From: Marinobacter vulgaris
GTDB taxonomy: Bacteria; Pseudomonadota; Gammaproteobacteria; Pseudomonadales; Oleiphilaceae
Direction of reading: 5' to 3'
Length of the DNA stretch: 64,000 bases
Assembly (NCBI RefSeq): GCF_003344045.1
Contig: NZ_QFWX01000009.1
Span: 2,452-66,451, forward strand
Shown here: positions 54,116 to 64,000 of the stretch, piece after piece
Layout of the letters: the number at the start of each line of letters is the position of its first letter
Numbering within the stretch: position 1 is the first letter of the stretch
Translations under genes and position numbers: made by a program
The notes under the pieces: model-generated
Told to the model about the DNA's origin: nothing
Databases searched by the model: none
What the model saw: the letters and a program-made list of their open reading frames with translations, nothing else

Positions 54116-57067
54116 TTAGTTCTGGCTGATGGTGTTTCCGGCGTCCGGTTCGTAGGCGGGTAACCTCAAGCGCACGCGGGTTCCCCGGCCCAGATCAGCA
54201 TTCGCCGGGCTGTCCACCTGAATGTTGCCGTAGTGCTCTTCAATGATGCTGTATACCAGTGATAACCCAAGGCCGGTTCCCTTGTTGGGGGCCTTGGTGG
54301 TGTAAAAAGGCTCGAAGATGTGGTCCAGTTGTTCTGTTGGTATTCCAGACCCTTCGTCAGTGACTTCGATGATAGCGGAGTAACCGTCGAGGTTTCCACT
54401 GATGTGAACTTTGCCGCCGATGGGCGAGGCATCCCGGGCATTGGCCAGGAGGTTGATAAACACCTGAACCAGCCTCTGCTCGTCGCCCAGGATCAACAGG
54501 TTTTCCGGGCAGTCATTGACATAGAGAACGCCCATGCTCTTATCGCTTAGGGAAAGCAGGTTGATGGACTCATTGATGCAGCGGCGGATGGCCACGGGTT
54601 CGTAGCGGTTTGCATGGGCGTGGTTGCCCGTGCGGGCAAAATTCATCAGCGACTGGAGAATGGTGGATATCCGCCGGGTCTGTTGCTGGATCTGCTCAGC
54701 GGTGGAAAGGATGTCGGGGTCGTCGGTTTCCAGTTTCAGGTTCTGGGCCAGAGAGGAGATGCCGGTGACCGGATTGCCAATCTCGTGGGCAACGCCGGCA
54801 GCAAGCCGGCCCACGGATGCCAGTCGCTCGCTGTGCATTAATTCGTCTTCCAGCAACCGGGTCTCAGTCTGGTCCTCCACCAGGATAATGCTGCCGCCCT
54901 CTGTGTGATCAGGACCGCTCAGGGCAGCCTTGTGGAGGTTCAGCCAGTGGGGACGACCTTTCAGATCCAGCCTGTGCTTGTATCGATGTAACTCTTCGCC
55001 GCTGTTAAAGTCATCCAGTAACAGGTGCCAGTGTTCCGGCAGTGCCATCAGCTTCGCCCCCACCACGTCATCGGCGGTAATACGGGTCAGGGTTTCCATG
55101 GCATTGTTCCACATCAGGATTTCGCCATCCTCACCCACCGAGCAGGCGGGTATGGGCAGGTTCTGAAGGGTCTGGCGATAGTGTCTGCGAAGATTGTCCA
55201 GTTCGCCGGCCAGCCCCGTCAGCCGGTTCTGGTAGTCGCCAAGTGCCCGCTCCACGTAACGGATGTCCTGGGCTGTACCGCCACTTGCCATGGGCTTGTA
55301 ACCAAGGTGTCTTTTAACCAGGTCCCTCGCAACGGCAGGGCCCAGCAAGCCGGAGAGGTTCACTTCGACCCGGTCACGAAGCCGCCTGAGCTGGTAGGGC
55401 CGGTATTCCACATTGGGCAGCTTCAGCTGGGCCAACGCCCGGTCCACTTCCCGTCGGGCTGCGCTATACCCCAGAGGAACCGCCAGCTGCCGCACAAAAT
55501 CTCCCGAGGAGGTGGCCAGTAATTCCCGGCGCTGGGGGCGGGAAAGTGCTCCCAGTGAGCAGGCTTCGGCGGCGCTGGCTTCTTCGGCCGTGCTGGCGCT
55601 AAGGACGGACATCACCGCAAACACGATGACGTTTGCGGTCAGGCTGACGAAGGTAAAGATGTGCCAGTTGCTGTAGTCCGGAACCAGCGGGGCACCAAGA
55701 AACTCCAGCAGGTTTGCGGTGTGGGAAAATGGCAGCACCAGGGTGACAGCCCAGATAACAAGCCCTGTAACCAGCCCCGCGATCAGCCCGCGGCGGTTGC
55801 CCTCCGGCCAGTAGATGACCCCCAGTGCTCCGGGCAATAGTTGCAGCATGCCAGACAGCGAAATGGCCCCCAGAATCGCCAGGTCAAGATTTTTGCCCAG
55901 GGTTTCGTGAAACAGCAGTGCCGCGAAAATGATGGCAGCAATCAGCAACCGTTTAACCCATCGCAGCCAGTGGTAGATATCACCCTGGTCTTTCGGGGTG
56001 CGCAGGGGCAGTACCGCGTGGTTCAGAACCATGCCCGCCAGTGCCAGGGTGCTGACAATCATCAGCCCGCTGGCGGCGGACAATCCGGCAATGTACATCA
56101 GCAGGGTCAGTGCCGGGCTGCCCAGTGCCTGGGCGATACCAATGGCGTAGAAGTCCGCGCCGGTGGTGGCTGCCAGGGCCTGGCCACCCCATAGAATCAG
56201 CGGTACCGGCAGGCCCAGTAACAGCAGGTAAAGGGGAAGGCCCCAGCTCGCCTTTGCCAGTGCTTTGGGAGAGGGGTTTTCGTTGAACGTCATATGGTAC
56301 ATGTGGGGAAGTACCAGGGCGCCGGCAAACGACATCAGCATCAGTGCCCGCCAGCTGCCGTCATCAATGCTCATGGTCATTGAACTGATCGGCGTTCGCT
56401 TTTCTGCCAGCCAGGTTTCCAGGCCGCCAAGGCCGCCAAATACGCCAAACAGGACCACGCCGCCCAGGGTCAGCAGCGCAAACAGCTTGACCAGGGAGTC
56501 GAACGCAATTGCCAGTACCAGGCCCTGGTGGTTTTCCGATCCCTGGCTGCGGCGCGTGCCGAACAGCATGGCGAAAAGGACCACCGTAATGCTGAACAGC
56601 ACGCTGATCAGCCGCGGAGAGGTATCGGGTGCCAGCAGGCTGGCGGAGGTCGACACCGCCTGAATCTGCATGCTCAGCAGGGCCAGTATGGCGGTGCCGG
56701 AGCAGATGGTAACCAGGGTGCCGGCCCACTGACTGCGATAGCGGTAGGCAAACAGATCGGCAAGGGACGTAAGCTGGTAGGCGCGGCCAATTCTCATGAC
56801 CGGGTTAAGCAGCACCGGCGCCAGCAGGAAGGCGCCGCTGATACCAAGATAGTAGGCCAGGAAGCCGAATCCGGATTCCGCGGCCATGCCCACGGCCGCG
56901 TAGACGGCCCAGATGCCGGCATAGACGCCGAGGCTCAGTGTGTAGACCAGTGGGTGCCTGACCCAGCTGCGGGGCAAAATCCCCTTTTCGGTAATCCAGG
57001 CGATGCCGAAGAGCAGTATCAGGTAAAGCAGACTGGCGAGTAACAGCCCGGGGGCGCTAAAACTCAT
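54116..57067 (-). CDS. cbrA: CbrA, transporter-like sensor histidine kinase
   Basis: 983 residues. The N-terminal ~500 residues form a sodium/solute symporter (SLC5)-type domain with about 13 membrane helices. A linker and a PAS domain (about 640-740, [17 protein letters not shown]) follow. The HisKA box is [16 protein letters not shown] (His near residue 760), then HATPase motifs [17 protein letters not shown] and [12 protein letters not shown]. In Pseudomonas CbrA phosphorylates CbrB, and its transporter part can carry histidine; substrate here is unknown. Its ATG lies inside the upstream small gene by 11 nt. Confidence 0.95.
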   Translation of the reverse strand: MSFSAPGLLLASLLYLILLFGIAWITEKGILPRSWVRHPLVYTLSLGVYAGIWAVYAAVGMAAESGFGFLAYYLGISGAFLLAPVLLNPVMRIGRAYQLTSLADLFAYRYRSQWAGTLVTICSGTAILALLSMQIQAVSTSASLLAPDTSPRLISVLFSITVVLFAMLFGTRRSQGSENHQGLVLAIAFDSLVKLFALLTLGGVVLFGVFGGLGGLETWLAEKRTPISSMTMSIDDGSWRALMLMSFAGALVLPHMYHMTFNENPSPKALAKASWGLPLYLLLLGLPVPLILWGGQALAATTGADFYAIGIAQALGSPALTLLMYIAGLSAASGLMIVSTLALAGMVLNHAVLPLRTPKDQGDIYHWLRWVKRLLIAAIIFAALLFHETLGKNLDLAILGAISLSGMLQLLPGALGVIYWPEGNRRGLIAGLVTGLVIWAVTLVLPFSHTANLLEFLGAPLVPDYSNWHIFTFVSLTANVIVFAVMSVLSASTAEEASAAEACSLGALSRPQRRELLATSSGDFVRQLAVPLGYSAARREVDRALAQLKLPNVEYRPYQLRRLRDRVEVNLSGLLGPAVARDLVKRHLGYKPMASGGTAQDIRYVERALGDYQNRLTGLAGELDNLRRHYRQTLQNLPIPACSVGEDGEILMWNNAMETLTRITADDVVGAKLMALPEHWHLLLDDFNSGEELHRYKHRLDLKGRPHWLNLHKAALSGPDHTEGGSIILVEDQTETRLLEDELMHSERLASVGRLAAGVAHEIGNPVTGISSLAQNLKLETDDPDILSTAEQIQQQTRRISTILQSLMNFARTGNHAHANRYEPVAIRRCINESINLLSLSDKSMGVLYVNDCPENLLILGDEQRLVQVFINLLANARDASPIGGKVHISGNLDGYSAIIEVTDEGSGIPTEQLDHIFEPFYTTKAPNKGTGLGLSLVYSIIEEHYGNIQVDSPANADLGRGTRVRLRLPAYEPDAGNTISQN

Positions 57068-57233
57068 TGGGATCCCGGCGCCATTCCAGCCAGAAGCCGA
57101 TAGCGATCAGGCCGGCCCATATCAGGTACGGGCTGTACCAGGCATTCTCCGGCGAGGTCCACCAGTCAAGAATGTTGGGGGAAAATATGTAGATGGCCAG
57201 AACCAGAAGGAAGACCAGACGGTAGATATACAT
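57057..57233 (-). CDS. cbrX: CbrX-like small membrane protein overlapping cbrA
   Basis: 58 residues from ATG 57233 (an in-frame start at 57251 is possible). Two hydrophobic segments (LVFLLVLAIYIFS; YLIWAGLIAIGFWLEW) and a polar end (RRDPNEF). It overlaps the cbrA start by 11 nt, the arrangement of the Pseudomonas cbrX-cbrA pair, where translation is coupled. The name rests on position and size rather than on clear sequence identity. Confidence 0.75.
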   Translation of the reverse strand: MYIYRLVFLLVLAIYIFSPNILDWWTSPENAWYSPYLIWAGLIAIGFWLEWRRDPNEF

Positions 57234-57283
57234 CGGGCATGATATCCGCACTGTCGTTTGAGAGAAGCTTTATAACATGTCGT

Positions 57284-58156
57284 TCACCGGGCTGTCAGGT
57301 GAATCCGCTCGGGCGACCAGTTGGCTGCTGCCAGCCTGAGCAGGGTATCGATGTCCGCTGCTTCCGACAACAAACCGGGGTCCTGACCAAGGGCGGCGAG
57401 GGCCTGTTCCAGATTCGCCTTCGCAATCCCGTCATCCAGTGCCGGTGCATGGTTCTGTTTGCTGAGTTTCTGGCCCTGGGCATTGAGAATGACCGGAATG
57501 TGCATCCAGTGGGGCGGGGCAGAGCCCAGGGCATGGAAGATCTGTTGTTGCTGCGCTGTCATGTCCAGCAAATCCGAGCCCCTGACCACGTGGGTGATGC
57601 CCTGGTCAATGTCGTCGGCAACTACCGCCAGCTGATAGGCGTAGAAACCTTCCTTACGCAGGATAACCGGGTCGTCCAGCTCGGCATGGACGGCCTGCGA
57701 CTGGGGCCCCAGTAACTGGTCCTGCCATTGGCTCTGTTCATCATGCAGCGCGAAGCGTACAGCGAATGGACGCTCCCCGGGCCGGGCATGGCCCTGGCGA
57801 CAGTGGTTCGGGTGCCGGCCGTCATGCTCCCGCAGTTGCTTGCGGGAGCAGGTGCAACGGTAGGCAAGCCCCTGCTCCAGCAGCCGGTCAATCAGTTGTT
57901 GATAGTGGGTATGGCGATGGGACTGAAAGCGCACCGGCTCGTCGGAGCGCAGGCCGTGTGCTTCGAGGCTTGCCAGTATCTGTTCGCTGGCATGCGGTGA
58001 CTCCCTCAGGGGGTCGAGATCCTCAATCCGCACCAGCCAGGTGCCATCATGGCTGCGAGCCTCCAGGAAACTGGCAACAGCGGTGACCAGGGAGCCGAAG
58101 TGCAGCGGTCCGGTCGGGGAGGGCGCAAATCGGCCCCGGTAGAGGCGTTCAGTCAT
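57284..58156 (-). CDS. gluQ: Glutamyl-Q tRNA(Asp) synthetase
   Basis: 290 residues, a truncated GluRS-like enzyme lacking the anticodon-binding domain. It glutamylates queuosine in tRNA-Asp. Motifs: RFAPSPTGPLHFGSLV (HIGH-like), a zinc site around CTCSRKQL ... HPNHCRQG, and QKLSKQN (KMSKS). dksA-gluQRS is a common pair; the gap to dksA is 53 bp. Confidence 0.95.
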   Translation of the reverse strand: MTERLYRGRFAPSPTGPLHFGSLVTAVASFLEARSHDGTWLVRIEDLDPLRESPHASEQILASLEAHGLRSDEPVRFQSHRHTHYQQLIDRLLEQGLAYRCTCSRKQLREHDGRHPNHCRQGHARPGERPFAVRFALHDEQSQWQDQLLGPQSQAVHAELDDPVILRKEGFYAYQLAVVADDIDQGITHVVRGSDLLDMTAQQQQIFHALGSAPPHWMHIPVILNAQGQKLSKQNHAPALDDGIAKANLEQALAALGQDPGLLSEAADIDTLLRLAAANWSPERIHLTAR

Positions 58157-58209
58157 GGGCTCTGACGGCTGACCCCGGTTCCGGGATCAGCGTAATCGGT
58201 GAGCAGGCA

Positions 58210-58650
58210 TTAAATGCCAGTCTGGCGCTCGCGGATTTCGGCGAGAGTCTTGCAGTCAATGCAAAGCGTGGCGGTCGGGCGTGCCTCGAGGCGACGGATG
58301 CCGATTTCGACACCGCACTGGTCACAGAAGCCGTAGTCGTCCTTGTCGATGCGGTCGATGGTCTGGTCAATTTTCTTGATCAGTTTGCGCTCGCGGTCAC
58401 GGGTGCGCAATTCCAGGCTGAATTCCTCTTCCTGGGTTGCACGGTCGCTGGGATCCGCGTAATTTGCCGCGTCCTCCTGCATGTGGTGCATGGTGCGATC
58501 CACTTCTTCCATCAGCTCCTGCTTCCACTGCAGAAGTAGTTGCTTGAAGTGCTCAAGCATTTCAGCACTCATGTACTCTTCACCCTTTTTCATTTCATAA
58601 GGGGTGAAGTTGGTAATACGTTCGCGTGGTTGTGCTGCAGTATTTGCCAT
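58210..58650 (-). CDS. dksA: RNA polymerase-binding transcription factor DksA
   Basis: 146 residues. It acts with ppGpp in the secondary channel of RNA polymerase. N-terminal coiled coil (about 30-110) with the tip Asp residues in YADPSDRATQEEEF. The four-Cys zinc finger is CDQCGVEIGIRRLEARP ... LCIDC near 115-138. With spoT and the GC-rich discriminators seen here it completes the stringent response. Confidence 0.97.
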   Translation of the reverse strand: MANTAAQPRERITNFTPYEMKKGEEYMSAEMLEHFKQLLLQWKQELMEEVDRTMHHMQEDAANYADPSDRATQEEEFSLELRTRDRERKLIKKIDQTIDRIDKDDYGFCDQCGVEIGIRRLEARPTATLCIDCKTLAEIRERQTGI

Positions 58651-58769
58651 TGAATACGGCCTCTTATAATCCTGAAAAGCACTCGCCCTGAAACGGGAAT
58701 TTGCGGAAAATAGCAGATTAGCCCCATGGGCGCCAGCCTTGTGACAACAACTTTAGTAGGGAGCCATGA

Positions 58770-59498
58770 ATGAAGTTACCCGCCCCGCTGATCGAAGGCA
58801 GGTTGATCCGCCGCTATAAACGTTTCCTTGCTGATGTCCTGTTGCCGGATGGCACTGAGGTGATTGCCCATTGCCCCAACACTGGCTCCATGCTCGGCTG
58901 CCAGCCGGCGGATGCGCGGGTCTGGCTGAGCGCCAGCGACAACCCGAAACGCAAGCTGAAATACACCTGGGAGCTGGTTGAGACGGCTCCGGCTGAGGTG
59001 GCCTGCATCAATACGTCAAGGCCCAACAACCAGGCCCGTGAAGCGATTGAACGGGGAGTCGTGCCGGAACTGGCGGGCTACGCAGACTGCAGGACAGAGG
59101 TGAAGTATGGTGCCGAAAAAAGCCGGATCGATCTTCACCTGTCCGCTCACAAAAGCCTTGCAGACGCCTGGGTAGAGGTAAAGAACGTAACCCTGTGTGA
59201 GGGCGGCCGGGGTTATTTTCCCGATGCGGTGACAACACGGGGCCAGAAACATCTGCGGGAACTGATGGCCCAGGCCCGCGCCGGAGAGCGGGCGGTGCTG
59301 TTTTTTGTGGTCAATCACACCGGCATAACCAGTGTTCGTCCGGCGGACCATATCGATGGGACCTACGGCGAACTGTTGCGCGAAGCCGCCGCCGCGGGGG
59401 TTGAGCTGCTGGCCTACCGGGCTGCATTGTCGGGCGCTGAAGGCCCCGACGGGTCTATTTCGTTGGTGGAGGCGGTTCCGGTCATGCTGGAAGCCTGA
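58770..59498 (+). CDS. sfsA: SfsA family DNA/RNA nuclease-like protein
   Basis: 242 residues. Start [31 protein letters not shown] (about 31-41) and [20 protein letters not shown] are family signatures, the Glu-x-Lys being part of a PD-(D/E)XK-like core. First named for sugar fermentation stimulation in E. coli; the biochemical role is still unclear. I start at 58770; an overlapping ATG at 58766 is out of frame. It is divergent from dksA. Confidence 0.94.
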   Translation: MKLPAPLIEGRLIRRYKRFLADVLLPDGTEVIAHCPNTGSMLGCQPADARVWLSASDNPKRKLKYTWELVETAPAEVACINTSRPNNQAREAIERGVVPELAGYADCRTEVKYGAEKSRIDLHLSAHKSLADAWVEVKNVTLCEGGRGYFPDAVTTRGQKHLRELMAQARAGERAVLFFVVNHTGITSVRPADHIDGTYGELLREAAAAGVELLAYRAALSGAEGPDGSISLVEAVPVMLEA

Positions 59499-59529
59499 CC
59501 GGAACCCCTCTGCCGCCTATTGGTCTTCC

Positions 59530-61104
59530 CTAATGGGACAGGCCGAAATGCTGGCGGATACGATCGGCAACCGCCTCGGCCACATGTTCCTGGTCCGTGT
59601 GCAGGTGGATCGTGTGCGCCTTCTCTTCAGCGGTCAGCGGCTCGAACCAGGTTTCCTGGACTTCAAGCAGCTCCTCGGTGGCTTCGGAGGCGTCGCCCGA
59701 GCGCTTGCGGATCCATTCCCGTCGGCTCTCAAGGGGCGCCTCACAATGGATCAGGGCAAACGGCATGCCCCGGCTTTCGGCAACGTCAGCCAGCATCTCG
59801 CGCTCGGCGTGTTTCAGGCAGGCGGCGTCCAGGATGACCGGCATGCCACCTGCCAGCAATTTTCCGGCAAGATCCGCCAGGCGTTGGTAGGTGCGTTGGT
59901 TGGCCTCCTCGGTGTAAAGGTTACCGCCGGTGGGCGACTTGCTCTGTGCCAGCGGCCCCAGCCCGAAAAGCCGTTTACGCTCAACGTCGGAACGCAGGCG
60001 GATCAGCCCCAGCTCGGCGGCCATGGAGTGGCTCACCAGGGACTTGCCGCTGGCGGAAAGGCCGGTGGTGGCCAGCAGGTAGGGGTTGGGAATGATGCTG
60101 TAATCCTCTGCCAGCTGGGCGTAATCCCGGTACTTCTGCATCAGGCCCTCTTTGTCGGCGTCGGTCAGTGACGGATTGCCCATGGTAAACAACGCAATCT
60201 TGGCCCGCACCATGGCGCGATACGCCTTGTACAGCGGCAACAGGGGCAGGGCGTCGAAATCGCCCCGGTACTCCAGATAGGTGTTGAGCACCAGGTTGGC
60301 CAGCTCCGGCTCACGCCGGGATTCCAGATCCATCAGCAGGAAAGCCAGGTCGTTGATGACGTCAATCCAGCGGAAGGATTCGCTGAACTCTATGCAGTCG
60401 AACACTGTGACCTTATCTTCGAATACGGTAATGTTGGCCAGGTGAAGATCGCCATGGCATTCCCGGACAAAGCCGTCCTCGTAGCGCTCGGCAATCAGCG
60501 CCGACTGGCGCTCGAAGGTGGTGCGGGTCCACTGTTCCAGGTTGTCCAGTTGCAGTAACAGTGCCTCATCGTCAATCATCGGCCGGATCTGGTCGAAGTT
60601 TTCCTGCATGCCGGCATAGACCGCCTCGGGTGTTCCCAGAGGCTTGCCGGGGGTGACCGGTGGCTGCCTGTCATGGAAGTCCGCAACCTGGCGGGCCAGG
60701 CTGGTGAGCAGTTCCGGCGTCAGCTTGCTGTTCTCCTGTCGCACGTCGAACAGGTCATTCTGATCGAACTGGCGCATGCGAATGGCGTATTCGAAAGCCT
60801 CGCCCTGGCCGCCAAGTTCCGGCGCGTCGGCCGAACCGGTGATGGGCAGAACCTCCAGGTAAAGGTTATCGGCAAGGCGGCGGTTCAGGCGAAGTTCCTC
60901 CTCGCAGAAGTACTTGCGCCGCTCCAGGGTGGAGAAATCCAGGAAGCCGAAGTCCATGGGTTTCTTGATTTTATAGGCAAACTCGCCTGTCAGGATGACC
61001 CATGAGATGTGCGTCTCGAAAACCTGAAATTCTTTCACCGGGTGGTCATACAGCGCCGGATCCTGTAGTGCCAGAATCAGGTTGTCGGATGTTGCGTCGC
61101 TCAC
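59530..61104 (-). CDS. Fusion of aminoglycoside-phosphotransferase-like and P-loop kinase domains
   Basis: 524 residues from GTG 61104, chosen because GAGGAGAG lies just upstream; an ATG at 61155 has no ribosome site. The N-terminal ~320 residues form an APH/choline-kinase fold (ECHGDLHLANITVFED, FDCIEFSESFRWIDV). The C-terminal ~180 residues are a zeta-toxin/gluconate-kinase-like P-loop domain with GLSASGKSLVSHSMA. Both catalytic motifs look intact. Substrates are unknown; antibiotic resistance should not be assumed. It is divergent from mrcB. Confidence 0.85.
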   Translation of the reverse strand: MSDATSDNLILALQDPALYDHPVKEFQVFETHISWVILTGEFAYKIKKPMDFGFLDFSTLERRKYFCEEELRLNRRLADNLYLEVLPITGSADAPELGGQGEAFEYAIRMRQFDQNDLFDVRQENSKLTPELLTSLARQVADFHDRQPPVTPGKPLGTPEAVYAGMQENFDQIRPMIDDEALLLQLDNLEQWTRTTFERQSALIAERYEDGFVRECHGDLHLANITVFEDKVTVFDCIEFSESFRWIDVINDLAFLLMDLESRREPELANLVLNTYLEYRGDFDALPLLPLYKAYRAMVRAKIALFTMGNPSLTDADKEGLMQKYRDYAQLAEDYSIIPNPYLLATTGLSASGKSLVSHSMAAELGLIRLRSDVERKRLFGLGPLAQSKSPTGGNLYTEEANQRTYQRLADLAGKLLAGGMPVILDAACLKHAEREMLADVAESRGMPFALIHCEAPLESRREWIRKRSGDASEATEELLEVQETWFEPLTAEEKAHTIHLHTDQEHVAEAVADRIRQHFGLSH

Positions 61105-61226
61105 GGCTCTCTCCTCGGGTTCCTTGAACTCGTTGATTTTTAATGCACCTATCATAACGGCCAGATTACAGAAATAACACACGGATGGCCTGCCGCACGC
61201 CTGGCCCGATTCGTTATAATCCCGCC

Positions 61227-63551
61227 ATGAAAAAATCTGCCTCTCCCCGCAAGTCTCCGAAAAAGAACAATCGCAAAGGCAAGGGTGCCCGCAAGCCCTG
61301 GTTCTGGCGGCTGTTTTTCCGCGTATTTTTTATTGGTGTGGTGCTGCTTGCCGGCTGGATGGTCTACCTGGATGCGGTGGTGACCTCCCGCTTCGAGGGG
61401 CGTCGCTTTGAGGTGCCGTCGCGGGTCTATGCCAGACCGCTGGAGCTTTACGACGGTGCCAGTGTCAGCTCTGGTGCGCTGCAGCGGGAACTGGAGCTGT
61501 CCGGTTATCGCGTCGGCGACGGCAGTCGCGCAGGGACCTATCGGCGCAACGGCGGGCATTTCACGATCAGCACCAGGGGCTTCCGGTTTACCGATGGGCT
61601 GGAGCCCCGCAGGCGGCTGTCACTGACCATCTATAGTGACCAGGTCCGGGATTTCAGGGTGCTATCGGGAGACTCTTCACCCATTGTACGCCTGGAGCCG
61701 GCCCAGATCGGCGGCATCTACCCGGCCCATAATGAAGACCGGGTACTGGTGCAGCTGGCAGACTTGCCGGATCTGTTTACCGACACGCTGCTGGCAGTCG
61801 AGGACCGCAATTTCCACGATCATTTCGGAATTGCGCCCCTGTCCATTGCCCGTGCAATGCTCGCCAATATCCGGGCGGGCCAGATCGTGCAGGGAGGCAG
61901 CACCCTGACCCAGCAGCTGGTGAAAAACTTCTTCCTGACCCGGGAGCAGACGCTGCTGCGCAAGGGCAACGAGGCGCTGATGTCGCTGTTGCTGGAACTG
62001 CATTACGAGAAAAACGACATACTGGAAACCTACCTCAATGAGGTGTATGTGGGTCAGGCAGGCACCCGTGCCATCCACGGCTTCGGGCTGGCCAGCCAGT
62101 TCTATTTTGGTGAATCCATTCGCGACATCGAGCCCCATCAGGTAGCGCTGCTGGTCGGGTTGGTAAAGGGACCAAGCTACTACAACCCCCGCCGCCATCC
62201 CGAACGCGCGCTTTCCCGGCGCAATCTGGTGATCGATGTTATGGCCGAAACCGGTCTCATTGGCGAGGAGCAAGCCGCCCGGGCCCGTGCCCAGCCACTG
62301 GGCGTAACCGACAGGGCCTCGTATTCGGAAAACCGTTACCCGGCCTACATCGACCTGGTGCGCCGCCACCTGGCAAGGGACTACAAGCAGGAAGACCTGC
62401 AAAGCGAAGGACTGCGGATCTTCACGACACTGAACCCGGCAATCCAGTACGCTGCGGAATTCTCTGTCGGGGATATGCTCAGCCGGATGGAGGGTGGCTC
62501 TGATGCCACCCTGGAGTCGGCTATGGTGGTGACTTCACGGGACAGCGGCGAGGTGCTGGCCCTGGTGGGCGGCCGCGACCCCAAGTACGCTGGTTTCAAT
62601 CGCGCCGTGGATGCGAGCCGTCCCATCGGTTCGCTGGTCAAGCCTTTTGTCTATCTCACGGCACTGCAGCAACCTGACCGCTACACCCTGATTACACCCG
62701 TTGAGGACAAGGGGTTTTCCCTGGTGTTTGACGATGGGCGCCGCTGGGAGCCAAAAAATTACGATAAAGAGGAGCGCGGGGAGGTGCCCCTGCACAAGGC
62801 GCTTTCCCATTCCTATAACCTGCCCACTGTGCGGGTGGGACTGGATGTCGGTATAGATGCAGTGAAGTCCACCCTGCAGGGTTTTGGTGTGACAGGGGGT
62901 ATATCCGAATACCCCTCGATGCTGCTGGGCTCCGTGCCCATGACGCCGGTAACCGTTGCCCAGATCTATCAGGGGCTGGCAACCTCCGGCTTCAATACGC
63001 CCCTGAGAGCCATTCGGCAGGTTACCGACGCGCAAGGCGAAGCTCTGTCCCGCTACAGCCTGAAAGTGGACCAGGTGGCGGACCCGGCGGCCGTGCACCT
63101 TGTGCAGTACGTGATGCAGGAAACCATGCAGGAGGGAACCGGGCGTTCCGCTTACCGCACGGTGTCCCGGGATCTGTCGCTTGCAGGCAAGACCGGAACC
63201 ACCGATGATGGCCGCGACTCCTGGTTCGCCGGCTTCAGCGGCGACCTGCTCGCAGTTACCTGGGTGGGCAGGGACGATAATGGGCCCACCTCACTGACCG
63301 GTGCCACCGGTGCGCTGCCGGTCTGGTCGCGGTTTATGGCCCAGGTTCCACAACACGGATTTTCGCCGGTGGTGCCTGATGGGGTGGAATACCACTGGGT
63401 CGATCCCGCCAAAGGCGCTCTGACCGCGGAACATTGTGAAAACGCACGCCTGATGCCATTCATCACCGGTAGCGAACCTGATGTGGAGGTTTCCTGCGGT
63501 GGTAAACTGGAGCGGCAGATACGGGGCTGGTTTGAAGGACTCTTCCAATGA
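61227..63551 (+). CDS. mrcB: Penicillin-binding protein 1b (class A bifunctional PBP)
   Basis: 774 residues from ATG 61227. It polymerises and cross-links peptidoglycan. A short basic cytoplasmic tail (KKSASPRKSPKKNNRKGKG) precedes one membrane helix (about 35-55) and a UB2H-like domain (about 60-150). The glycosyltransferase domain has AVEDRNFHDHFGI and GGSTLTQQLVKNFFL; the transpeptidase domain has SxxK in RPIGSLVKPF, SxN in SHSYNLP and KTG in AGKTGTTDD. Its stop overlaps the next gene's ATG (ATGA). Confidence 0.96.
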   Translation: MKKSASPRKSPKKNNRKGKGARKPWFWRLFFRVFFIGVVLLAGWMVYLDAVVTSRFEGRRFEVPSRVYARPLELYDGASVSSGALQRELELSGYRVGDGSRAGTYRRNGGHFTISTRGFRFTDGLEPRRRLSLTIYSDQVRDFRVLSGDSSPIVRLEPAQIGGIYPAHNEDRVLVQLADLPDLFTDTLLAVEDRNFHDHFGIAPLSIARAMLANIRAGQIVQGGSTLTQQLVKNFFLTREQTLLRKGNEALMSLLLELHYEKNDILETYLNEVYVGQAGTRAIHGFGLASQFYFGESIRDIEPHQVALLVGLVKGPSYYNPRRHPERALSRRNLVIDVMAETGLIGEEQAARARAQPLGVTDRASYSENRYPAYIDLVRRHLARDYKQEDLQSEGLRIFTTLNPAIQYAAEFSVGDMLSRMEGGSDATLESAMVVTSRDSGEVLALVGGRDPKYAGFNRAVDASRPIGSLVKPFVYLTALQQPDRYTLITPVEDKGFSLVFDDGRRWEPKNYDKEERGEVPLHKALSHSYNLPTVRVGLDVGIDAVKSTLQGFGVTGGISEYPSMLLGSVPMTPVTVAQIYQGLATSGFNTPLRAIRQVTDAQGEALSRYSLKVDQVADPAAVHLVQYVMQETMQEGTGRSAYRTVSRDLSLAGKTGTTDDGRDSWFAGFSGDLLAVTWVGRDDNGPTSLTGATGALPVWSRFMAQVPQHGFSPVVPDGVEYHWVDPAKGALTAEHCENARLMPFITGSEPDVEVSCGGKLERQIRGWFEGLFQ

Positions 63552-64000
63552 AAATGAACATGTTCAGATACGGGGGCCTGATGGCCCTGGCGCTTATGGT
63601 GGCTGGTTGTGCCTCGGGTCCGGGGGGCGGTTCCATTTATGTACCGGCCGGTGGTTCCTCGTCCCCGGACGAGGCGCCGCGGCCGCCACAGACCAGCGAG
63701 ACACGGGACGAGCCCAGGGTAGAGCGCAAAAGCGAGCAACCCGACGAGCCAGTCAGCGAGCCAGAGTACAGCGCGCCGAGTTACCAGGATGAGGGCGACG
63801 CAATCTCTCCCGCCGCCAGAAGCCTCATCCAGCGTGCTGACAGCCTCATGGCCGCTGGCGACGCCCAGGCAGCGGTGGCGCAGCTGGAACGGGCGCAGCG
63901 GATCGCGCCACGCTCGGCACAGGTCTATTTCAAGCTGTCGGAGGCCTACGTGGCCCTGGATCAGCTGGGTTCGGCGGAGCAGTTCACCCTGAAAGGCCTG
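63548..64000 (+). CDS. TPR-type lipoprotein, C-terminus beyond the window
   Basis: 151 codons are open to the window edge. A lipoprotein signal peptide ends in the lipobox VAGC (Cys at residue 21). A Pro/Ser/Glu-rich linker (about 22-85) leads to tetratricopeptide-like repeats (SLIQRADSLMAAGDAQAAVA; then QVYFKLSEAYVALDQLGSAE). It overlaps mrcB by 4 nt, so it may work with PBP1b, as LpoB does in E. coli, but LpoB lacks TPRs; LpoA-like or unrelated roles are possible. Confidence 0.8.
   Translation, partial: MKMNMFRYGGLMALALMVAGCASGPGGGSIYVPAGGSSSPDEAPRPPQTSETRDEPRVERKSEQPDEPVSEPEYSAPSYQDEGDAISPAARSLIQRADSLMAAGDAQAAVAQLERAQRIAPRSAQVYFKLSEAYVALDQLGSAEQFTLKGL

Noticed and set aside
61215..61220. 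TATAAT just before mrcB as a promoter
   Set aside because: It lies only 7 bp before the ATG with no -35 at proper spacing; it would give a leaderless or truncated message.

Overview
The window is chromosomal DNA from a GC-rich marine gammaproteobacterium. Its gene order matches several Pseudomonas blocks as I remember them: trmB/hemW/rdgB/metW/metX/proC/pilTU; pyrE-crc-rph-yicC-gmk-rpoZ-spoT-ridA-oxyR-recG; tRNA-rpoD-dnaG-rpsU|tsaD-plsY-folB; and dksA-gluQRS-cbrAB-pcnB-folK-panBC-pgi. The joins between blocks, the FadL protein and the PEP-CTERM protein suggest Marinobacter or a close relative. The genus is an inference from gene order and protein style, not from a database match.

Layout. At 1-1510 lies the edge of an AT-rich integrated element: a large serine recombinase that runs off the left end and interrupts comM just before its Walker A motif. 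Next comes trmB. A leftward operon with 4-nt or shorter gaps and overlaps follows, metX-metW-DUF4426-rdgB-hemW-membrane protein (7763 to 3263). Then come a dynamin-like GTPase and the leftward yggS-proC-yggT set. Rightward pilT and pilU are separated by a large nested palindrome and followed by a FadL-type porin. From 16.4 to 21.3 kb are polA and small envelope or unknown proteins. From 21.4 to 34.1 kb is the pyrE to recG block, including Crc and the SpoT alarmone enzyme. From 34.1 to 39.3 kb is the most accessory-looking part: DUF2489, a standalone molybdopterin oxidoreductase, two small proteins and an AT-rich stretch with an orphan PEP-CTERM protein. From 39.3 to 43.9 kb is the macromolecular synthesis locus (CAU-anticodon tRNA, rpoD, dnaG, rpsU). 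From 44 to 51.9 kb are tsaD, plsY and the folate/pantothenate genes (two FolK-like proteins, FolB, PanB, PanC), pgi and pcnB. From 52 to 58.7 kb is the CbrAB two-component locus with dksA and gluQRS. The window closes with sfsA, a kinase-fold fusion, mrcB and the start of a lipoprotein gene.

The most interesting result is a complete candidate carbon catabolite repression circuit read from sequence. Between cbrB and pcnB there is a sigma-54 promoter (GG-N10-GC), preceded by an array of TGTTAC/GTAACA sites. It would drive a noncoding RNA of about 380 nt that carries five A-rich CA motifs and ends in a GNRA-capped terminator. This is the arrangement of the Pseudomonas CrcZ RNA. The same window carries a Crc protein with a degenerate nuclease site and a CbrX-like small protein overlapping cbrA. 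No CRISPR array, rRNA operon or intact insertion sequence was seen.
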